Numbered from the stretch's first letter, positions 19,101-29,201 are shown. The stretch is DNA of 64,000 nt from Pirellulales bacterium (GCA_016935315.1 JAFGRD010000100.1:62001-126000); one strand, 5' to 3'. Notes: generated by a model from the letters alone, not told the origin. Numbers and translations: made by a program.

Positions 19101-21176
19101 ATGTATGGTGCTTTGCTGCTGACGTTGGCCGGCGCGCTCTGTAGCCAGCCTGCCGCCGAGAGATCGTCTCACCCCTTCTCCGTTCACGACATGCTGGCAA
19201 TGGAGCAGATTTCCGAGGCGCAAGTTTCGCCGGACGGCACGTGGATCGCCTTCACGCTGCGAACCGTAAGCCTGGAGGAGAACGCCGGCAGAAGCGATCT
19301 GTGGCTGGTGCGCGCGGACGGAAGCGGGCTGCGGCGTCTGACCACCGACCCCGCCAGCGACGACAACCCGCGTTGGATGCCCGACGGCGAGACAATTCTC
19401 TTTCTGTCCAGTCGCGGCGGTTCCTCGCAGGTGTGGCGGATTCGACTCGACGGGGGCGAAGCGGAGCAAGTGACGGATCTGGCGCTGGCGGCGGAAAACC
19501 TGATTCTCTCGCGCGACGGCAAGCAAATGGCCTTCACGATGGACGTCTTCCTCGACGCTCCCGCGGCCGAAGCCACCAAGGAGCGGCTCGACGAGCAGGC
19601 GCAACGCAAGAGCTCGGGGCGGATCTACGACCGGGTTTTCGTTCGCCACTGGGATACGTGGAAGGACGGCCGGCGGAGCCATCTGTTCGTAATGCCTGCG
19701 ACGGGCCGGGGCCGCCCGGTCGACGTGATGGCCGGCATCGACGCCGACACGCCCTCGAAGCCGTTCGGCGGCCCGGAGGAATTCACTTTCACGCCGGACG
19801 GCAAGGAAATCGTCTTGACGGCGCGTATGGCGGGGCGCGAGGAACCCTGGTCGACCAATTTCGATCTGTACCGCGTGCCGATCGACGGCTCCACGCCGCC
19901 GCTGTCCTTGACCCAGCACAACGCGGCCTGGGACTGCTGTCCGGTGTTTTCGCCCGACGGCAAGACGCTGGCCTACCTGGCCATGGCCCGGCCGGGCTAC
20001 GAGTCGGATCGTTTCCGGATCGTGCTGCGTCGATGGGCCGACGGAGCGCAGCGAATCCTGGCGGAAGACTGGGCCCGATCACCGTCCGACGTCTGCTGGT
20101 CGCCCGACGGAAGCACGCTTTATGCAACTGCCGCGAACCTCGGGCAGCGCTCGCTGTTTGCCATCGACGCGGCCACGGGCCGGGTTCGCACGGTCGTCCA
20201 GAGCGGATACGTGCAATCGCCGCTGGTGGCGGGCGCGCGGATCGTCTTCCGCTTCAATCACCTGAAAGCGCCGGCCGAGCTGCATTCGATTCGCCCCGAC
20301 GGCGACGACCGGCGTCCGCTCACGCGGATCAACGCGGAGAGAATCGCCCGGACACGGATGGGTGACTACGAGCAGTTCACCTTTCCAGGACACAACGAGG
20401 AGACCGTCCATGCCTACGTGGTCAAGCCGGCGGACTTCGATCCGACGAAGAAGTATCCGGTGGCGTTTCTCATTCACGGCGGCCCCCAAGGTTCTTTCGG
20501 AAATCGATTCCATTATCGCTGGAACCCGCAGGCCTATGCGGCGGCCGGCTACGCGGTGGTGATGGTCGATTTTCACGGATCGGTCGGCTACGGTCAGGCA
20601 TTCACCGATTCGATCCGGGGCGACTGGGGCGGCAAGCCGCTGGAGGATCTGAAACGAGGGCTGAAGGCGGCCTTGGATCGCTACGGCTGGATGGACGGCA
20701 GCCGGGTCGGTGCGCTGGGGGCTTCCTACGGCGGCTACATGATCAACTGGATCGCCGGCAACTGGCCCGACCGCTTCCGGTGCCTGGTCAACCATGACGG
20801 GAACCTCGACGAACGGACGGCCTATTTCGATACCGACGAACTTTGGTTTCCCGAATGGGACCACATGGGCACGCCTTGGGACAACCCTCGAGGCTACGAG
20901 AAGCACAATCCGATCCACTACGTGGGCAACTGGAAGACGCCGATGCTGGTCATCCACGGGGCACACGATTATCGGGTCGTCGACACCCAGGGGCTGGCGG
21001 CCTTCAACGCCTTGCAGCGGCGGGGCATTCCCAGCCGGCTGCTGTACTTTCCCGACGAAGGCCATTGGGTCCTCAAACCACACAATTCGATCCTCTGGCA
21101 CGAAACGGTCATCGGCTGGCTCGACCAGTGGCTGAAGGCGGAGAGCCGCAGCGCGAAACCGGCGACTCCCCGGTGA
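19101..21176 (+). CDS. S9 family (acylaminoacyl/prolyl oligopeptidase-type) peptidase
   Basis: A 691-residue serine peptidase with a putative signal peptide (MYGALLLTLAGALCSQPAA), so probably periplasmic. Residues ~30-400 are a WD40-like beta-propeller of PD40 repeats (VSPDGTWIAFTLR, FTPDGKEIVLTARM, FSPDGKTLAYLAMA). The C-terminal alpha/beta-hydrolase domain has the nucleophile elbow GASYGGYM (Ser542), Asp623 in HGAHDYRVVD and His655 in DEGHWVLKP, which gives a complete catalytic triad. GGAGTGA lies upstream of the ATG. The family removes N-terminal acyl-amino acids or di/tripeptides. Single-gene unit between a terminator and a convergent gene. Confidence 0.9.
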   Translation: MYGALLLTLAGALCSQPAAERSSHPFSVHDMLAMEQISEAQVSPDGTWIAFTLRTVSLEENAGRSDLWLVRADGSGLRRLTTDPASDDNPRWMPDGETILFLSSRGGSSQVWRIRLDGGEAEQVTDLALAAENLILSRDGKQMAFTMDVFLDAPAAEATKERLDEQAQRKSSGRIYDRVFVRHWDTWKDGRRSHLFVMPATGRGRPVDVMAGIDADTPSKPFGGPEEFTFTPDGKEIVLTARMAGREEPWSTNFDLYRVPIDGSTPPLSLTQHNAAWDCCPVFSPDGKTLAYLAMARPGYESDRFRIVLRRWADGAQRILAEDWARSPSDVCWSPDGSTLYATAANLGQRSLFAIDAATGRVRTVVQSGYVQSPLVAGARIVFRFNHLKAPAELHSIRPDGDDRRPLTRINAERIARTRMGDYEQFTFPGHNEETVHAYVVKPADFDPTKKYPVAFLIHGGPQGSFGNRFHYRWNPQAYAAAGYAVVMVDFHGSVGYGQAFTDSIRGDWGGKPLEDLKRGLKAALDRYGWMDGSRVGALGASYGGYMINWIAGNWPDRFRCLVNHDGNLDERTAYFDTDELWFPEWDHMGTPWDNPRGYEKHNPIHYVGNWKTPMLVIHGAHDYRVVDTQGLAAFNALQRRGIPSRLLYFPDEGHWVLKPHNSILWHETVIGWLDQWLKAESRSAKPATPR

Positions 21177-21224
21177 ATTGAAAGGGCATCGCCGCACCTG
21201 GTTCTTCTGCGCGTTCTCGGCGAC

Positions 21225-24200
21225 TCAGTGACCGAGCGCGTCACGACACTTCTGTCGATACTCGTTCTGCCGGCCGGCAACATCGGCCCCTTCGGTGCCG
21301 AGTTTCCAGGCGGCGCGAGCTTCCTCGACGCGGCCGAGGGCTTCCAGCGCCCTGCCTCGCCAATACTGGGCCGGCGCCTCTTGCGGCTTGTTCGAACGGC
21401 CCACGTTGAGATTTGCCGGGTAGGTCAACGCGGCCTCGAAGTCGGCCAGGGCGCCCTGGTAGTCCTTCTGTTCCAGCCGCCGTGTTCCGCGGGTGATGTG
21501 GGCCGTGTTGAACAGCCGCCAGGTCACGTCCTGCCCCTCCCAGTTGACGAAGTACGGAGTGCTTTCCAGCAGGCGGATGCAATCGTCATCTCGTTTTTCG
21601 TCCAGGTACGCCTGGGCCAGCGCGACGATGATCTCCGCGCGACGCACGCCGGAGGTCGGCATCTGCTCGAGCAGGACAATCGCTTCGGGCCGGCGGTCTG
21701 CGCGCAGGAGGATCTCGGCCAGATCGCGGTAGAGCGTCTGATCGTCGGGCCGGGCCGCGATCGCCTTGCGGAAATGGTCTTCCGCCTCGGCCGGGTCATC
21801 CTTTTGGGCCGCGGCGTAGAGCCCGAGGTTGCGCCAGGCAATGCTCAGGCTCGCGTCCGTCGCGGCGGCCTTCTCCCAGTGAACCGCCGCCTCTTCCACC
21901 CGGCCCAGATTGGCCAGCAGATTGCCGAGGTGCAACCGGGCGCGGGCGTCCGCCGGATCGACGCCCAGGGCGTACGAGAGCACCTCGAACGCGGCTGCCC
22001 GGGACGGAAACTCCCATGGCTTCACCGTCTTGGCCGCCTGGCGGAGCCAACCGCGAGCGGCTTCGTCCTCGCTACGCCGCGCAGCGTACCAGGCCAGATA
22101 GTACAGCGGCAACGCGCCGCGCTGGGCCGGCGGCACCGCATCGACGCAGCCGGCGCGGAGGACGCGGCCGGCCTCCTCGACCAGTCCCAATTCCGCGAAC
22201 CGCAGGCTCGTCTCGATCAGCTCGAAATCGTCTTCCCCGACAAACGCCCGCGCCTCGCGGGCAAAGGCCTCCAGCGCCGCTTCGCTTTCCAGCCCCAGCA
22301 GGGCGCGAGGAATCAGGTCGGTGGGGTTCTCGGCAATCCGGCGACTGGCCAGGCGCGTCGCGGCCCGCCTTCTCCCCGAGGCGTGCTGGGCCAGCATCAG
22401 GTGGGCCATGGCCATCGGGTCGTTGCGGCTGGCTCGGACGGCCGACTCGAACGCCGCCACGGCCCGGGACGGTTCGCCCAGTCGCATGTGCGCCCGGCCC
22501 GCCAGGTCGTAGCCGAGGGAAACCGTGCCCGTACATCGAGCCGCTCGATATCCGCTCGCCAGCGCCGCCGGCCAGTCGCCCAGCCGAAACTGGCAAGCGC
22601 CCAGGTAGAAGCGGGCCAGCCCGTCGTCATCGTCTCGCTCGAGCGCCGCTTTCAGGCGCTCGATTGCCCGGTGGTAGAGACCGGCCTCGAAGTCGAGCAC
22701 GGCCAGCGCCCGCAAGGAGACCACGTGTCGGGCGTCTTTTTCGAGGGCCTTTCGATAGTATTCGCGGGCCGCCGTGCGGTTGGTCGCCCGGTCGAACTTG
22801 CGGCCCTTCAGGTAGAGTTCTTCGGTCGATAGCCGCCCATCGGGCCTTTGCAGCAGGTCGGACGGCTTGGGCGGATCGGTCCGAGGAATCGGCAGCGGTG
22901 TGGTGAACGCGGCCAGCACGCTGCCGTCCTCCGTGACGACTTGGACGTCAAGCGGCTGCTCGGCTTGCTGCTGAAGGCTCAAGATCTGCGGGCTTTCGGG
23001 TGACAGATCGATCTGCTTGTTGAGCAACTCGCGGCCGTCGCGCGAGAGCACACAGCGGGCCCGTGGAAAACGGCCGGTGGCCAGCAGCCGCAGACTCAAC
23101 CGATCATTCTCTCGCGTCGTCTGCGCCGCCAGATCCTTCGAGGCGTACTCGAAACCGTCGCCCAGCCCGTGGACCGGATACCACCATTCCCGCCAGGCGA
23201 CCCGATCGCGGGGCGCCAGCATGCCGTAGTCGGATTGCGTGGGCAGCGGCCCGCTTTGGACTTCGATGTAGGGGCCGTCTTCGTCCGTGAGGTTGCTCTG
23301 CGCCACCTGGCCGAAATCCCACTGTCCCCAGGTCCAGGCCTTCTTGCCGCTCAACTCATGGTGGTTGGCCACCTGGACGATGCCGCGGTCGGCATCCACG
23401 TCGTAGGCCCCGAAGAAATCGTACCCGCAATCCACCGCGAAAATCGACGAGTAGATCTCGTAGTTCTTCAGCCACGACAGGTCGCGACCCTCGTGCACGG
23501 GCCAGCGAAAGAACTCCCGCGCGTTGTGGTCCGTGCCAAGGCTCATCGGGTAAAGGAAGCGAGTCCCGGGGCGATTGGGAAACGCCGTGCAGTTCCAGAA
23601 GTAGTAGGGGTGCATGCCGTCGGTCGGATTCTCCAGCCGGATGCGCTCGTCGAGATACGCCTTTTCGGGGCGCAAGGTCACACGTACGGTCCAGCGCGTA
23701 CGGAAGATCTTCTCCTGGTTGGCGATCTCCAGGTAGGCGGAGCCGTCCGGGTTGCGACCGACCAGGGCATCGACCGGCGCCAGGATGGTGACCGTGTGGC
23801 CGTGCGGGCCGGAGTTCCATTCCACCCCGCCGCCGATCCATGCCCCGCGCATGGCGATCATCCCCGGCTTGATCACTTGGTTGAGGTGAAATACTTCCGC
23901 GTTTTGCGTCTTGTCGAGCACCGAGTGCAGTCGTCCTCCCAGCTCCGGAAGACAGGTAATCTTCAAGTACTCGTTTTCGAGAAAGAGGGCCCGATAAGTG
24001 CGATCCGTCTTGGTCCGCGACAGATGGTCTTGCATCGTGTAGGGATAGACGATGGCCCCCTGGACCGTCGTGGACAGCTTGGAACCGGTTTCCAGGGCCC
24101 AGAACTTGGGGTTGACGTCCTCCTGCCAGGGATAGGTGGGAATGGAAATTGTGCCTTCCCATGCGCGGACGTCAGCGTGGACGGCGGCGCCCACGTTGGC

Positions 24201-24266
24201 GGCAACAAAAAGCGTGGACGCCACCACGCACGATCCCAGAACAACGATTGCCGGTGGGCGCTTCAT
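21225..24266 (-). CDS. Exported DUF5107 protein with TPR repeats
   Basis: A 1013-residue protein. It has a signal peptide (AIVVLGSCVVASTLFVAANV), then a ~400-residue DUF5107 domain, a galactose-mutarotase-like beta-sandwich (ENEYLKITCLPELGGRLHSV, GGGVEWNSGPHGHTVT). A C-terminal array of tetratricopeptide repeats follows (~480-1010), for example ALAVLDFEAGLYHRAIERLK and HLGNLLANLGRVEEAAVHWE. The domain suggests carbohydrate binding or processing; the TPR part suggests protein contacts. ATG 24266 has GAGGTGA five bases upstream, so earlier in-frame starts to 24314 are unlikely. Convergent with the S9 peptidase; divergent from the C26 gene. Confidence 0.82.
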   Translation of the reverse strand: MKRPPAIVVLGSCVVASTLFVAANVGAAVHADVRAWEGTISIPTYPWQEDVNPKFWALETGSKLSTTVQGAIVYPYTMQDHLSRTKTDRTYRALFLENEYLKITCLPELGGRLHSVLDKTQNAEVFHLNQVIKPGMIAMRGAWIGGGVEWNSGPHGHTVTILAPVDALVGRNPDGSAYLEIANQEKIFRTRWTVRVTLRPEKAYLDERIRLENPTDGMHPYYFWNCTAFPNRPGTRFLYPMSLGTDHNAREFFRWPVHEGRDLSWLKNYEIYSSIFAVDCGYDFFGAYDVDADRGIVQVANHHELSGKKAWTWGQWDFGQVAQSNLTDEDGPYIEVQSGPLPTQSDYGMLAPRDRVAWREWWYPVHGLGDGFEYASKDLAAQTTRENDRLSLRLLATGRFPRARCVLSRDGRELLNKQIDLSPESPQILSLQQQAEQPLDVQVVTEDGSVLAAFTTPLPIPRTDPPKPSDLLQRPDGRLSTEELYLKGRKFDRATNRTAAREYYRKALEKDARHVVSLRALAVLDFEAGLYHRAIERLKAALERDDDDGLARFYLGACQFRLGDWPAALASGYRAARCTGTVSLGYDLAGRAHMRLGEPSRAVAAFESAVRASRNDPMAMAHLMLAQHASGRRRAATRLASRRIAENPTDLIPRALLGLESEAALEAFAREARAFVGEDDFELIETSLRFAELGLVEEAGRVLRAGCVDAVPPAQRGALPLYYLAWYAARRSEDEAARGWLRQAAKTVKPWEFPSRAAAFEVLSYALGVDPADARARLHLGNLLANLGRVEEAAVHWEKAAATDASLSIAWRNLGLYAAAQKDDPAEAEDHFRKAIAARPDDQTLYRDLAEILLRADRRPEAIVLLEQMPTSGVRRAEIIVALAQAYLDEKRDDDCIRLLESTPYFVNWEGQDVTWRLFNTAHITRGTRRLEQKDYQGALADFEAALTYPANLNVGRSNKPQEAPAQYWRGRALEALGRVEEARAAWKLGTEGADVAGRQNEYRQKCRDALGH

Positions 24267-24466
24267 GATGGTCACCTCGAAAAGTCCTTTGCTGCTGCGA
24301 GCGATCCTCGACACGAACTACCGTGCCACCATTGTGCCCGAAGCCCTTTGGCATGGCAAGCACGGGCCCGACGACATCGGCACGGCAGGGGCGTGTTGTC
24401 AGAATTCGCGGCGTCCGGTACATTGCCGTTGAACCTGTCCTGTCCAGGGACTTCGGGGAGCACGAA

Positions 24467-25333
24467 GTGACCACAACCAGGCCCGGGCGGTCCGGCGATC
24501 GCGTTTGGTCCGATCCGCCGCCCAAAGCAAAGCGCCGCTGGAAGCGTCTCCGTCTGACGGCCCTGGGGGTCGTCGGCCTGGCGGTGTTCGGCTACGGGGC
24601 ATTTCGGGCGTGGCAGTGGGCGTCCGTCCCGCGCGATGCCCCGCTGATCGGTGTCTCGCTGGACACGGCCTGGCACGCCCGGGCCGGGATCACCACGGTC
24701 AACTACGAGGTTGCCTTGACGCGCGCCGGCGGCAGGATGCTCGAGCTCCGTCCGGGCGAAGAGAATACCGAGCACATCCTCAATCGCATCGACGCACTGT
24801 TGCTGACCGGCGGCGGAGACATCGATCCGGACATCTTCGGAGGCACGCCCGGCGACGCGAAGCTCATTGACCGCCGACGCGATGAGATGGAGTTGGCGCT
24901 GATTCGCGGCGCCTTGCAGCGCGACATGCCGATCCTCGGCATCTGCCGCGGCATCCAGATCCTCAACGTCTCGCAAGGCGGTACGGTCAGAGACTTGAGC
25001 GGCGACGTGGAACTGGCCAAGACGCACGGCGTGGGGCTTGGCAGCATGGACGCCCATCCGGTCGAGATCGCTGCGGGGTCGAAGCTGGCGGCCCTGCTAG
25101 GTGCCGGTCCGCGGCGGGCGAATTCCTTTCACCGACAGGCAGTCGGCCGCGTGGGCGAAGGCGTGCGTGTCGCGGCGACCGCACCGGGCGGCGTCGTCGA
25201 AGCGATCGAGCTGCCCGACCAGACGTTCGCCATCGCCACCCAATGGCATCCCGAAATCCCCCCGCCGCAGACGGCCGTCTTCGAGGCCTTTTTGAAAGAG
25301 GCCCGGGCGTATCGACAGCGGGCCGGCAGGTGA
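24467..25333 (+). CDS. Membrane-anchored C26 family gamma-glutamyl hydrolase-like protein
   Basis: A 288-residue class I glutamine-amidotransferase-like hydrolase. After a basic N-terminus comes a single membrane helix (~28-46, TALGVVGLAVFGYGAF), then the peptidase C26 domain: PLIGVSLDTAW, LLLTGGGDIDPDIFGG, nucleophile Cys160 in ILGICRGIQILNVSQGG, and His261 in QWHPEI with Glu263 nearby. The GGGDIDP and ICRGIQ motifs are like PuuD (gamma-glutamyl-GABA hydrolase). A membrane anchor is unusual for PuuD and would place the enzyme at the membrane. GTG 24467 has GGGGAG seven bases upstream. The substrate is not established. Confidence 0.82.
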   Translation: MTTTRPGRSGDRVWSDPPPKAKRRWKRLRLTALGVVGLAVFGYGAFRAWQWASVPRDAPLIGVSLDTAWHARAGITTVNYEVALTRAGGRMLELRPGEENTEHILNRIDALLLTGGGDIDPDIFGGTPGDAKLIDRRRDEMELALIRGALQRDMPILGICRGIQILNVSQGGTVRDLSGDVELAKTHGVGLGSMDAHPVEIAAGSKLAALLGAGPRRANSFHRQAVGRVGEGVRVAATAPGGVVEAIELPDQTFAIATQWHPEIPPPQTAVFEAFLKEARAYRQRAGR

Positions 25334-25390
25334 GACCACACGGCTCCGGACAGGCGCTACTGCCGGCCAGTCTCTTTTCGCAAGGGGCGG

Positions 25391-27040
25391 CTACCCGCCC
25401 GGCGCCCCCTTGCCACCACCGCGGGGCCGCTGTCGCAAAAGCAGGGCGGCGACGATGTACAGGAACAACAGGTTCAGCGCATGGTAGCCGGTGTAGCGGA
25501 GGGCCCCGGTGATCGTGGCCGGGTCGATCTGGTCGAGGCTGCCGAAGATCCGCTCGGCCACCCGCAATGGCCAGCCCAGCACCCAGCCGAGGTTGTTTCG
25601 CGTGGCGTCGGCGCTGACGGCAAACAGGCTGATCGCGAACAGGGCGGCCGTCAGCAGCAGGGCAGGCCAACGGGGGCGGCAGAGCGTGTCGCGGAAGCGT
25701 CGCCGCGGCTTCGCGGCGGTCAGCTCCGTTTCCGAGGTGAGCACGCCCATCGACAGCTTGCCGTGCTTGAGCATCAGCGCCATCGGGAACAGGACTCCCA
25801 GCGCCGGCCGCGGGTCGTCGGCCTGCATCACGTCGTTGACCGTGTCGCGATGCTTCTCGAACATCTCCTTGAAGTAGGTTCTGAGGTCCTTGGGGTTGGT
25901 CGCCTGTTTCAGCGCCTCCCAGAAAGGGCGGAGACGGACGTCGTCGAGATGCGAACGCCCCAGAGCGCCCAGCTCCTCGCGAACCTTGCGGAATCGCGAC
26001 CAGAGGCGATCGTCGTGCGCCATTTCGTCCAACGTGGCCAGCAGTCCGACCAGCGGGGCCTCGGTTCGGGCGGCGTAGTCGATCTGCGGCGCGCTTGCGA
26101 TGGTCTCGCCCGCCGCAATGCGGAACAGCATGTGCGGATAATCGACGTTGGCCGCAATGGCCTGTGATAGGCCGCCAAAGAACCGCGGGTTGACCTCGAT
26201 CAGGTAGGCCGTCTTGTCGGGGGCGACGCGGAAGTCGAGCTCCGCCATGCCGTGCCAGCCGAGCTCTCCCAGCAGCCTTTCCGCGGCCTCTTCCGCTTCA
26301 GGCAATCGGACCGTCTCCCGCAGCGCGCCGGCCCCCGTGTCGCGAGGAAACGCCCGCACGTTGCGGTACGTCATCGACGCCACGGGCCGCCCATGGTCGA
26401 ACAACGCGGTCACGCAGTAGTCGTCGCCCGGCACAAACTGCTGCACGAGCGGGTACTGGTCCGGTTTCAGATCGTATCCCTGGACGAACTGTTTGAAGGT
26501 GGCCGTCAGCTCCTCGGGCGTGCCGCACTTCTTCAGCCCCACGCCGGAGGCCCCCTCGCGGATCTTCAGGAACACGGGGAAGTCGAGACTCGGGATCGCC
26601 CGATAGAGGTCGTCGAGGCTGGTGAACTGCCGCGTGGCGGGGATGGTGATTCCCATCTGCTCGGCCAGGGTCGCCAACTGCCCCTTGTCGTGGGTGCGAA
26701 CCATGTTGGCATGAGACGTCAGCGGCACGGCGATGTGTGGCTCGAATCGCTCGCGGTGCCGCGCAATCAGCCAGGTCTCCTTGTGGACCGGCATCAGCAC
26801 GTAGGGCTCGCCTTCGGGCGGCTTCAACTCCCGCACTTTTTCGACCATGAAGTCGAGGAAGCCCTCGGGGTCCTTCGAGACCGAGGGATACTGGAAGCTG
26901 CCCGTGCAGTAGCGCGAGAAGAAGCACGGGGCGAAAGGGGCCTCCTCGCCACAGAAGACTTCGATCCCCTGGCGTCCCAGGCTTCGGGTGACCGCCAGGG
27001 CGTGCCACCCGCGGGCAAACGTCACGATGGCGCGAGCCAT
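25391..27040 (-). CDS. ATP-grasp protein with C-terminal membrane helices
   Basis: A 549-residue protein. Residues ~1-300 form an ATP-grasp ligase: a pre-grasp domain (RGWHALAVTRSLGRQGIEVF), an ATP-binding loop (FPVFLKIREGASGVGLKKCG) and the metal-binding segment YLIEVNPRFFGGLSQA. The C-terminal ~100 residues contain two hydrophobic helices (ALLLTAALFAISLFAVSA; ALNLLFLYIVAALLL). Similar carboxylate-amine ligases join an amino group to a carboxylate using ATP, but neither substrate can be told here. ATG 27040 follows GGGAG at good spacing; the GTG two codons upstream has none. Its 3' end faces the C26 gene (57-base gap). Confidence 0.75.
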   Translation of the reverse strand: MARAIVTFARGWHALAVTRSLGRQGIEVFCGEEAPFAPCFFSRYCTGSFQYPSVSKDPEGFLDFMVEKVRELKPPEGEPYVLMPVHKETWLIARHRERFEPHIAVPLTSHANMVRTHDKGQLATLAEQMGITIPATRQFTSLDDLYRAIPSLDFPVFLKIREGASGVGLKKCGTPEELTATFKQFVQGYDLKPDQYPLVQQFVPGDDYCVTALFDHGRPVASMTYRNVRAFPRDTGAGALRETVRLPEAEEAAERLLGELGWHGMAELDFRVAPDKTAYLIEVNPRFFGGLSQAIAANVDYPHMLFRIAAGETIASAPQIDYAARTEAPLVGLLATLDEMAHDDRLWSRFRKVREELGALGRSHLDDVRLRPFWEALKQATNPKDLRTYFKEMFEKHRDTVNDVMQADDPRPALGVLFPMALMLKHGKLSMGVLTSETELTAAKPRRRFRDTLCRPRWPALLLTAALFAISLFAVSADATRNNLGWVLGWPLRVAERIFGSLDQIDPATITGALRYTGYHALNLLFLYIVAALLLRQRPRGGGKGAPGG

Positions 27041-27275
27041 GTCCACTCCCTCCCCATCCTGCCGAGCAAGCGGAGACTGCCAATCGGCCCCGCCTCAGCA
27101 GACCGAAGTCGGCCGGGAAAGTCAAGCACCCCCGGCGACTTGCAGGCGGCAACCGCGTGGGGTATCCTTGATGGCCGCCATGCCCGGCGGCGGTGTTGGG
27201 CGGGCCGACTTGGGAGATTTCGGGATAACGCCACGATACCGAATCGTTGTGCACAGCAAAGGAAGGGACGAGACC

Positions 27276-28292
27276 ATGCGAAAGACAAGACGTGCAATGA
27301 AGCTCCTGGCACTGACGGTCGTGGGTGTTGCCTGGCTGGCGAGCAGTCGGGCAGTTGCCGACGATCGCTGGCTGGTGATCGAGGGGAAGGACGGCCCGGG
27401 CAAGGGCAAGCACATCGTGTTTGTCACCGGCGACGAGGAGTATCGCTCGGAAGAATCGATGCCCCAATTGGCCAAGATCTTGGCCCTGCAGCACGGTTTC
27501 AAGTGCACAGTGCTGTTTGCGATCAACAAGGAAACGGGCGAAATCGATCCGCAGACGGTCGACAACATCCCCGGGCTGGAGGCCCTGGAAACGGCCGACT
27601 TGATGGTGATGTTCACCCGCTTTCGGGAATTGCCCGACGAGCAGATGAAGTACATCATCGACTACACGAATTCCGGCAAGCCGATCATCGGCCTACGCAC
27701 GGCGACACACGCCTTCAACTACCAAACGCACCGGGACAGCCCCTATGCCAAGTACAGCTTCCGTGACAACGAGTTCAAGGGCGGCTGGGGGCGCCAGGTG
27801 CTGGGCGAGACCTGGATCAACCACTACGGACGACACCAGAGCGAGAGCACGCGCGGCGTGATTGCCAAGGGCAGGGAGAACCACCCCATCGTCAAGGGCG
27901 CCGAAGACATTTGGGGACCGTCCGACGTCTACGGCATCACCACGCTGCACGGCGACTGCCAGCCGCTCGTCATGGGCCAGGTGCTCGTGGGCATGGATCC
28001 CCAGGACGAGCCGAACCAGAACAAGGCCCCCGTGCCGGTCGCCTGGACCAAGACGTACACCGGCGAGCAGGGAAAGACCGCCCGCGTCTTTTGCACGACC
28101 ATGGGCCACGGCGGCGATCTCAAGAGCGAAGGCTTCCGCCGCCTGCTGGTCAACGCGGCCTACTGGTGCCTGGGCATGGAAGACCAGATCCCGGCCCGGG
28201 CCAAAGTCGACCTGGTCGGCCCGTACGATCCCAATCACATCGGCATGGGCGGACATAAGAAGGGCCTGAAACCGGCCGACCACAAACCCTGA
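27276..28292 (+). CDS. Exported ThuA-domain protein
   Basis: A 338-residue protein with a signal peptide (MKLLALTVVGVAWLASSRAV). The ThuA/trehalose-utilisation-type glutamine-amidotransferase-like fold is seen in HIVFVTGDEEYRSEESMPQL, LMVMFTRFRELPDEQMKYI, SGKPIIGLRTATHAFN and TMGHGGDLKSEGFRRLLVNA. ThuA-like proteins are expanded in planctomycetes and usually sit near sugar oxidoreductases; the biochemical activity is not defined. ATG 27276 follows GGAAGGGACGAG. The PPDK regulatory gene begins 21 bases after the stop, so both may share a transcript, although their roles look unrelated. Confidence 0.85.
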   Translation: MRKTRRAMKLLALTVVGVAWLASSRAVADDRWLVIEGKDGPGKGKHIVFVTGDEEYRSEESMPQLAKILALQHGFKCTVLFAINKETGEIDPQTVDNIPGLEALETADLMVMFTRFRELPDEQMKYIIDYTNSGKPIIGLRTATHAFNYQTHRDSPYAKYSFRDNEFKGGWGRQVLGETWINHYGRHQSESTRGVIAKGRENHPIVKGAEDIWGPSDVYGITTLHGDCQPLVMGQVLVGMDPQDEPNQNKAPVPVAWTKTYTGEQGKTARVFCTTMGHGGDLKSEGFRRLLVNAAYWCLGMEDQIPARAKVDLVGPYDPNHIGMGGHKKGLKPADHKP

Positions 28293-28313
28293 GCCGCCCG
28301 GCGGCAGGCTGCC

Positions 28314-29141
28314 GTGGAAGAGCACGATTCCCAACGCCCGACGTTGACCATTTTCGTCGTTTCCGACGCCACGGGCACGACGGCCGAGCGAGTCGTGCAG
28401 TCGTCGCTGATCCAGTTCGAGGACGCCCCCGTTCGCGTGCTGCGTCGTCCGCGGGTCCGCACGGCGGAGCAGGTTCGTGCCGTGGTCGGCGAGGCCGCCG
28501 GCCACAACTCGATCATCGTCCACACGCTGGTTTCCGACGAGCTGCGCCGGCTGATGCTGGCCGAGTCACGGCTGCACGGCGTCGATTCCTCCGACATGAT
28601 CGGCCCCCTGTTGGACCGGCTGGCCACGCACCTGATGCTCACGCCGCAAGAGAAGCCGGGACTGATGAGGCAACTGGCCGAAGCCCGCAGCCGGGAAATC
28701 GAGGCGGTCGATTTCGCCTTTCACCATGACGACGGGCAGAACGTCCACGAGCTGGATCGTGCGGAGGTCGTGCTGGTCGGCGTGTCGCGTTCGATGAAGA
28801 CGCCCACCATGCTCTACCTGGCCTATCGCGGCTGGTTCGCCGCCAACGTGCCGCTGGTGCCCGGGCTGGAGCTGCCCAAGGAGTTGCTGGCCGTCGCGCC
28901 GGGGCGGGTCTTCTGTCTGCTGATGAGCCCCGCCAGGCTCCAGGAGCTGCGCCTGGTGCGGGCCGACAGCCAGGCAATCCCTGCCGAGCCGTACGCCTCG
29001 ATGGCAGCCATCCGCCAGGAGATGCACTACGCCCGGCAGTTGTGCCTGAAACATCGCTGGCGGAGCGTGGCCGTTACGGGCAAGTCGGTGGAGGAAGTCA
29101 GCCGGGAGATCATCGCTCTGCTCCCGGAGCAAGACGTATAG
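28314..29141 (+). CDS. ppsR: Pyruvate, phosphate dikinase regulatory protein
   Basis: A bifunctional serine/threonine kinase and phosphorylase of the DUF299 family. It switches PPDK or PEP synthase off by ADP-dependent phosphorylation and on by Pi-dependent dephosphorylation. The 275-residue protein shows the N-terminal FVVSDATGTTAERVV, the P-loop-like GVSRSMKTPTMLYLAYRG and the C-terminal region SMAAIRQEMHYA, all family hallmarks. GTG 28314 is the start. No PPDK gene is seen in the window. The gene ends at a hairpin and T-run region shared with the convergent pabA. Confidence 0.9.
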   Translation: MEEHDSQRPTLTIFVVSDATGTTAERVVQSSLIQFEDAPVRVLRRPRVRTAEQVRAVVGEAAGHNSIIVHTLVSDELRRLMLAESRLHGVDSSDMIGPLLDRLATHLMLTPQEKPGLMRQLAEARSREIEAVDFAFHHDDGQNVHELDRAEVVLVGVSRSMKTPTMLYLAYRGWFAANVPLVPGLELPKELLAVAPGRVFCLLMSPARLQELRLVRADSQAIPAEPYASMAAIRQEMHYARQLCLKHRWRSVAVTGKSVEEVSREIIALLPEQDV

Positions 29142-29201
29142 GCGGCGGAATTCAAGGATTCGGAAAGCAACAAATGGGAGGCCGTGGCCGGTTTCCCGAT
29201 T

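Noticed and set aside
16821-19919. A ~1030-codon minus-strand frame over the oxidoreductase and S9 peptidase genes
   Set aside because: Antisense shadow; the plus-strand proteins have clear motifs, ribosome-binding sites and a terminator.
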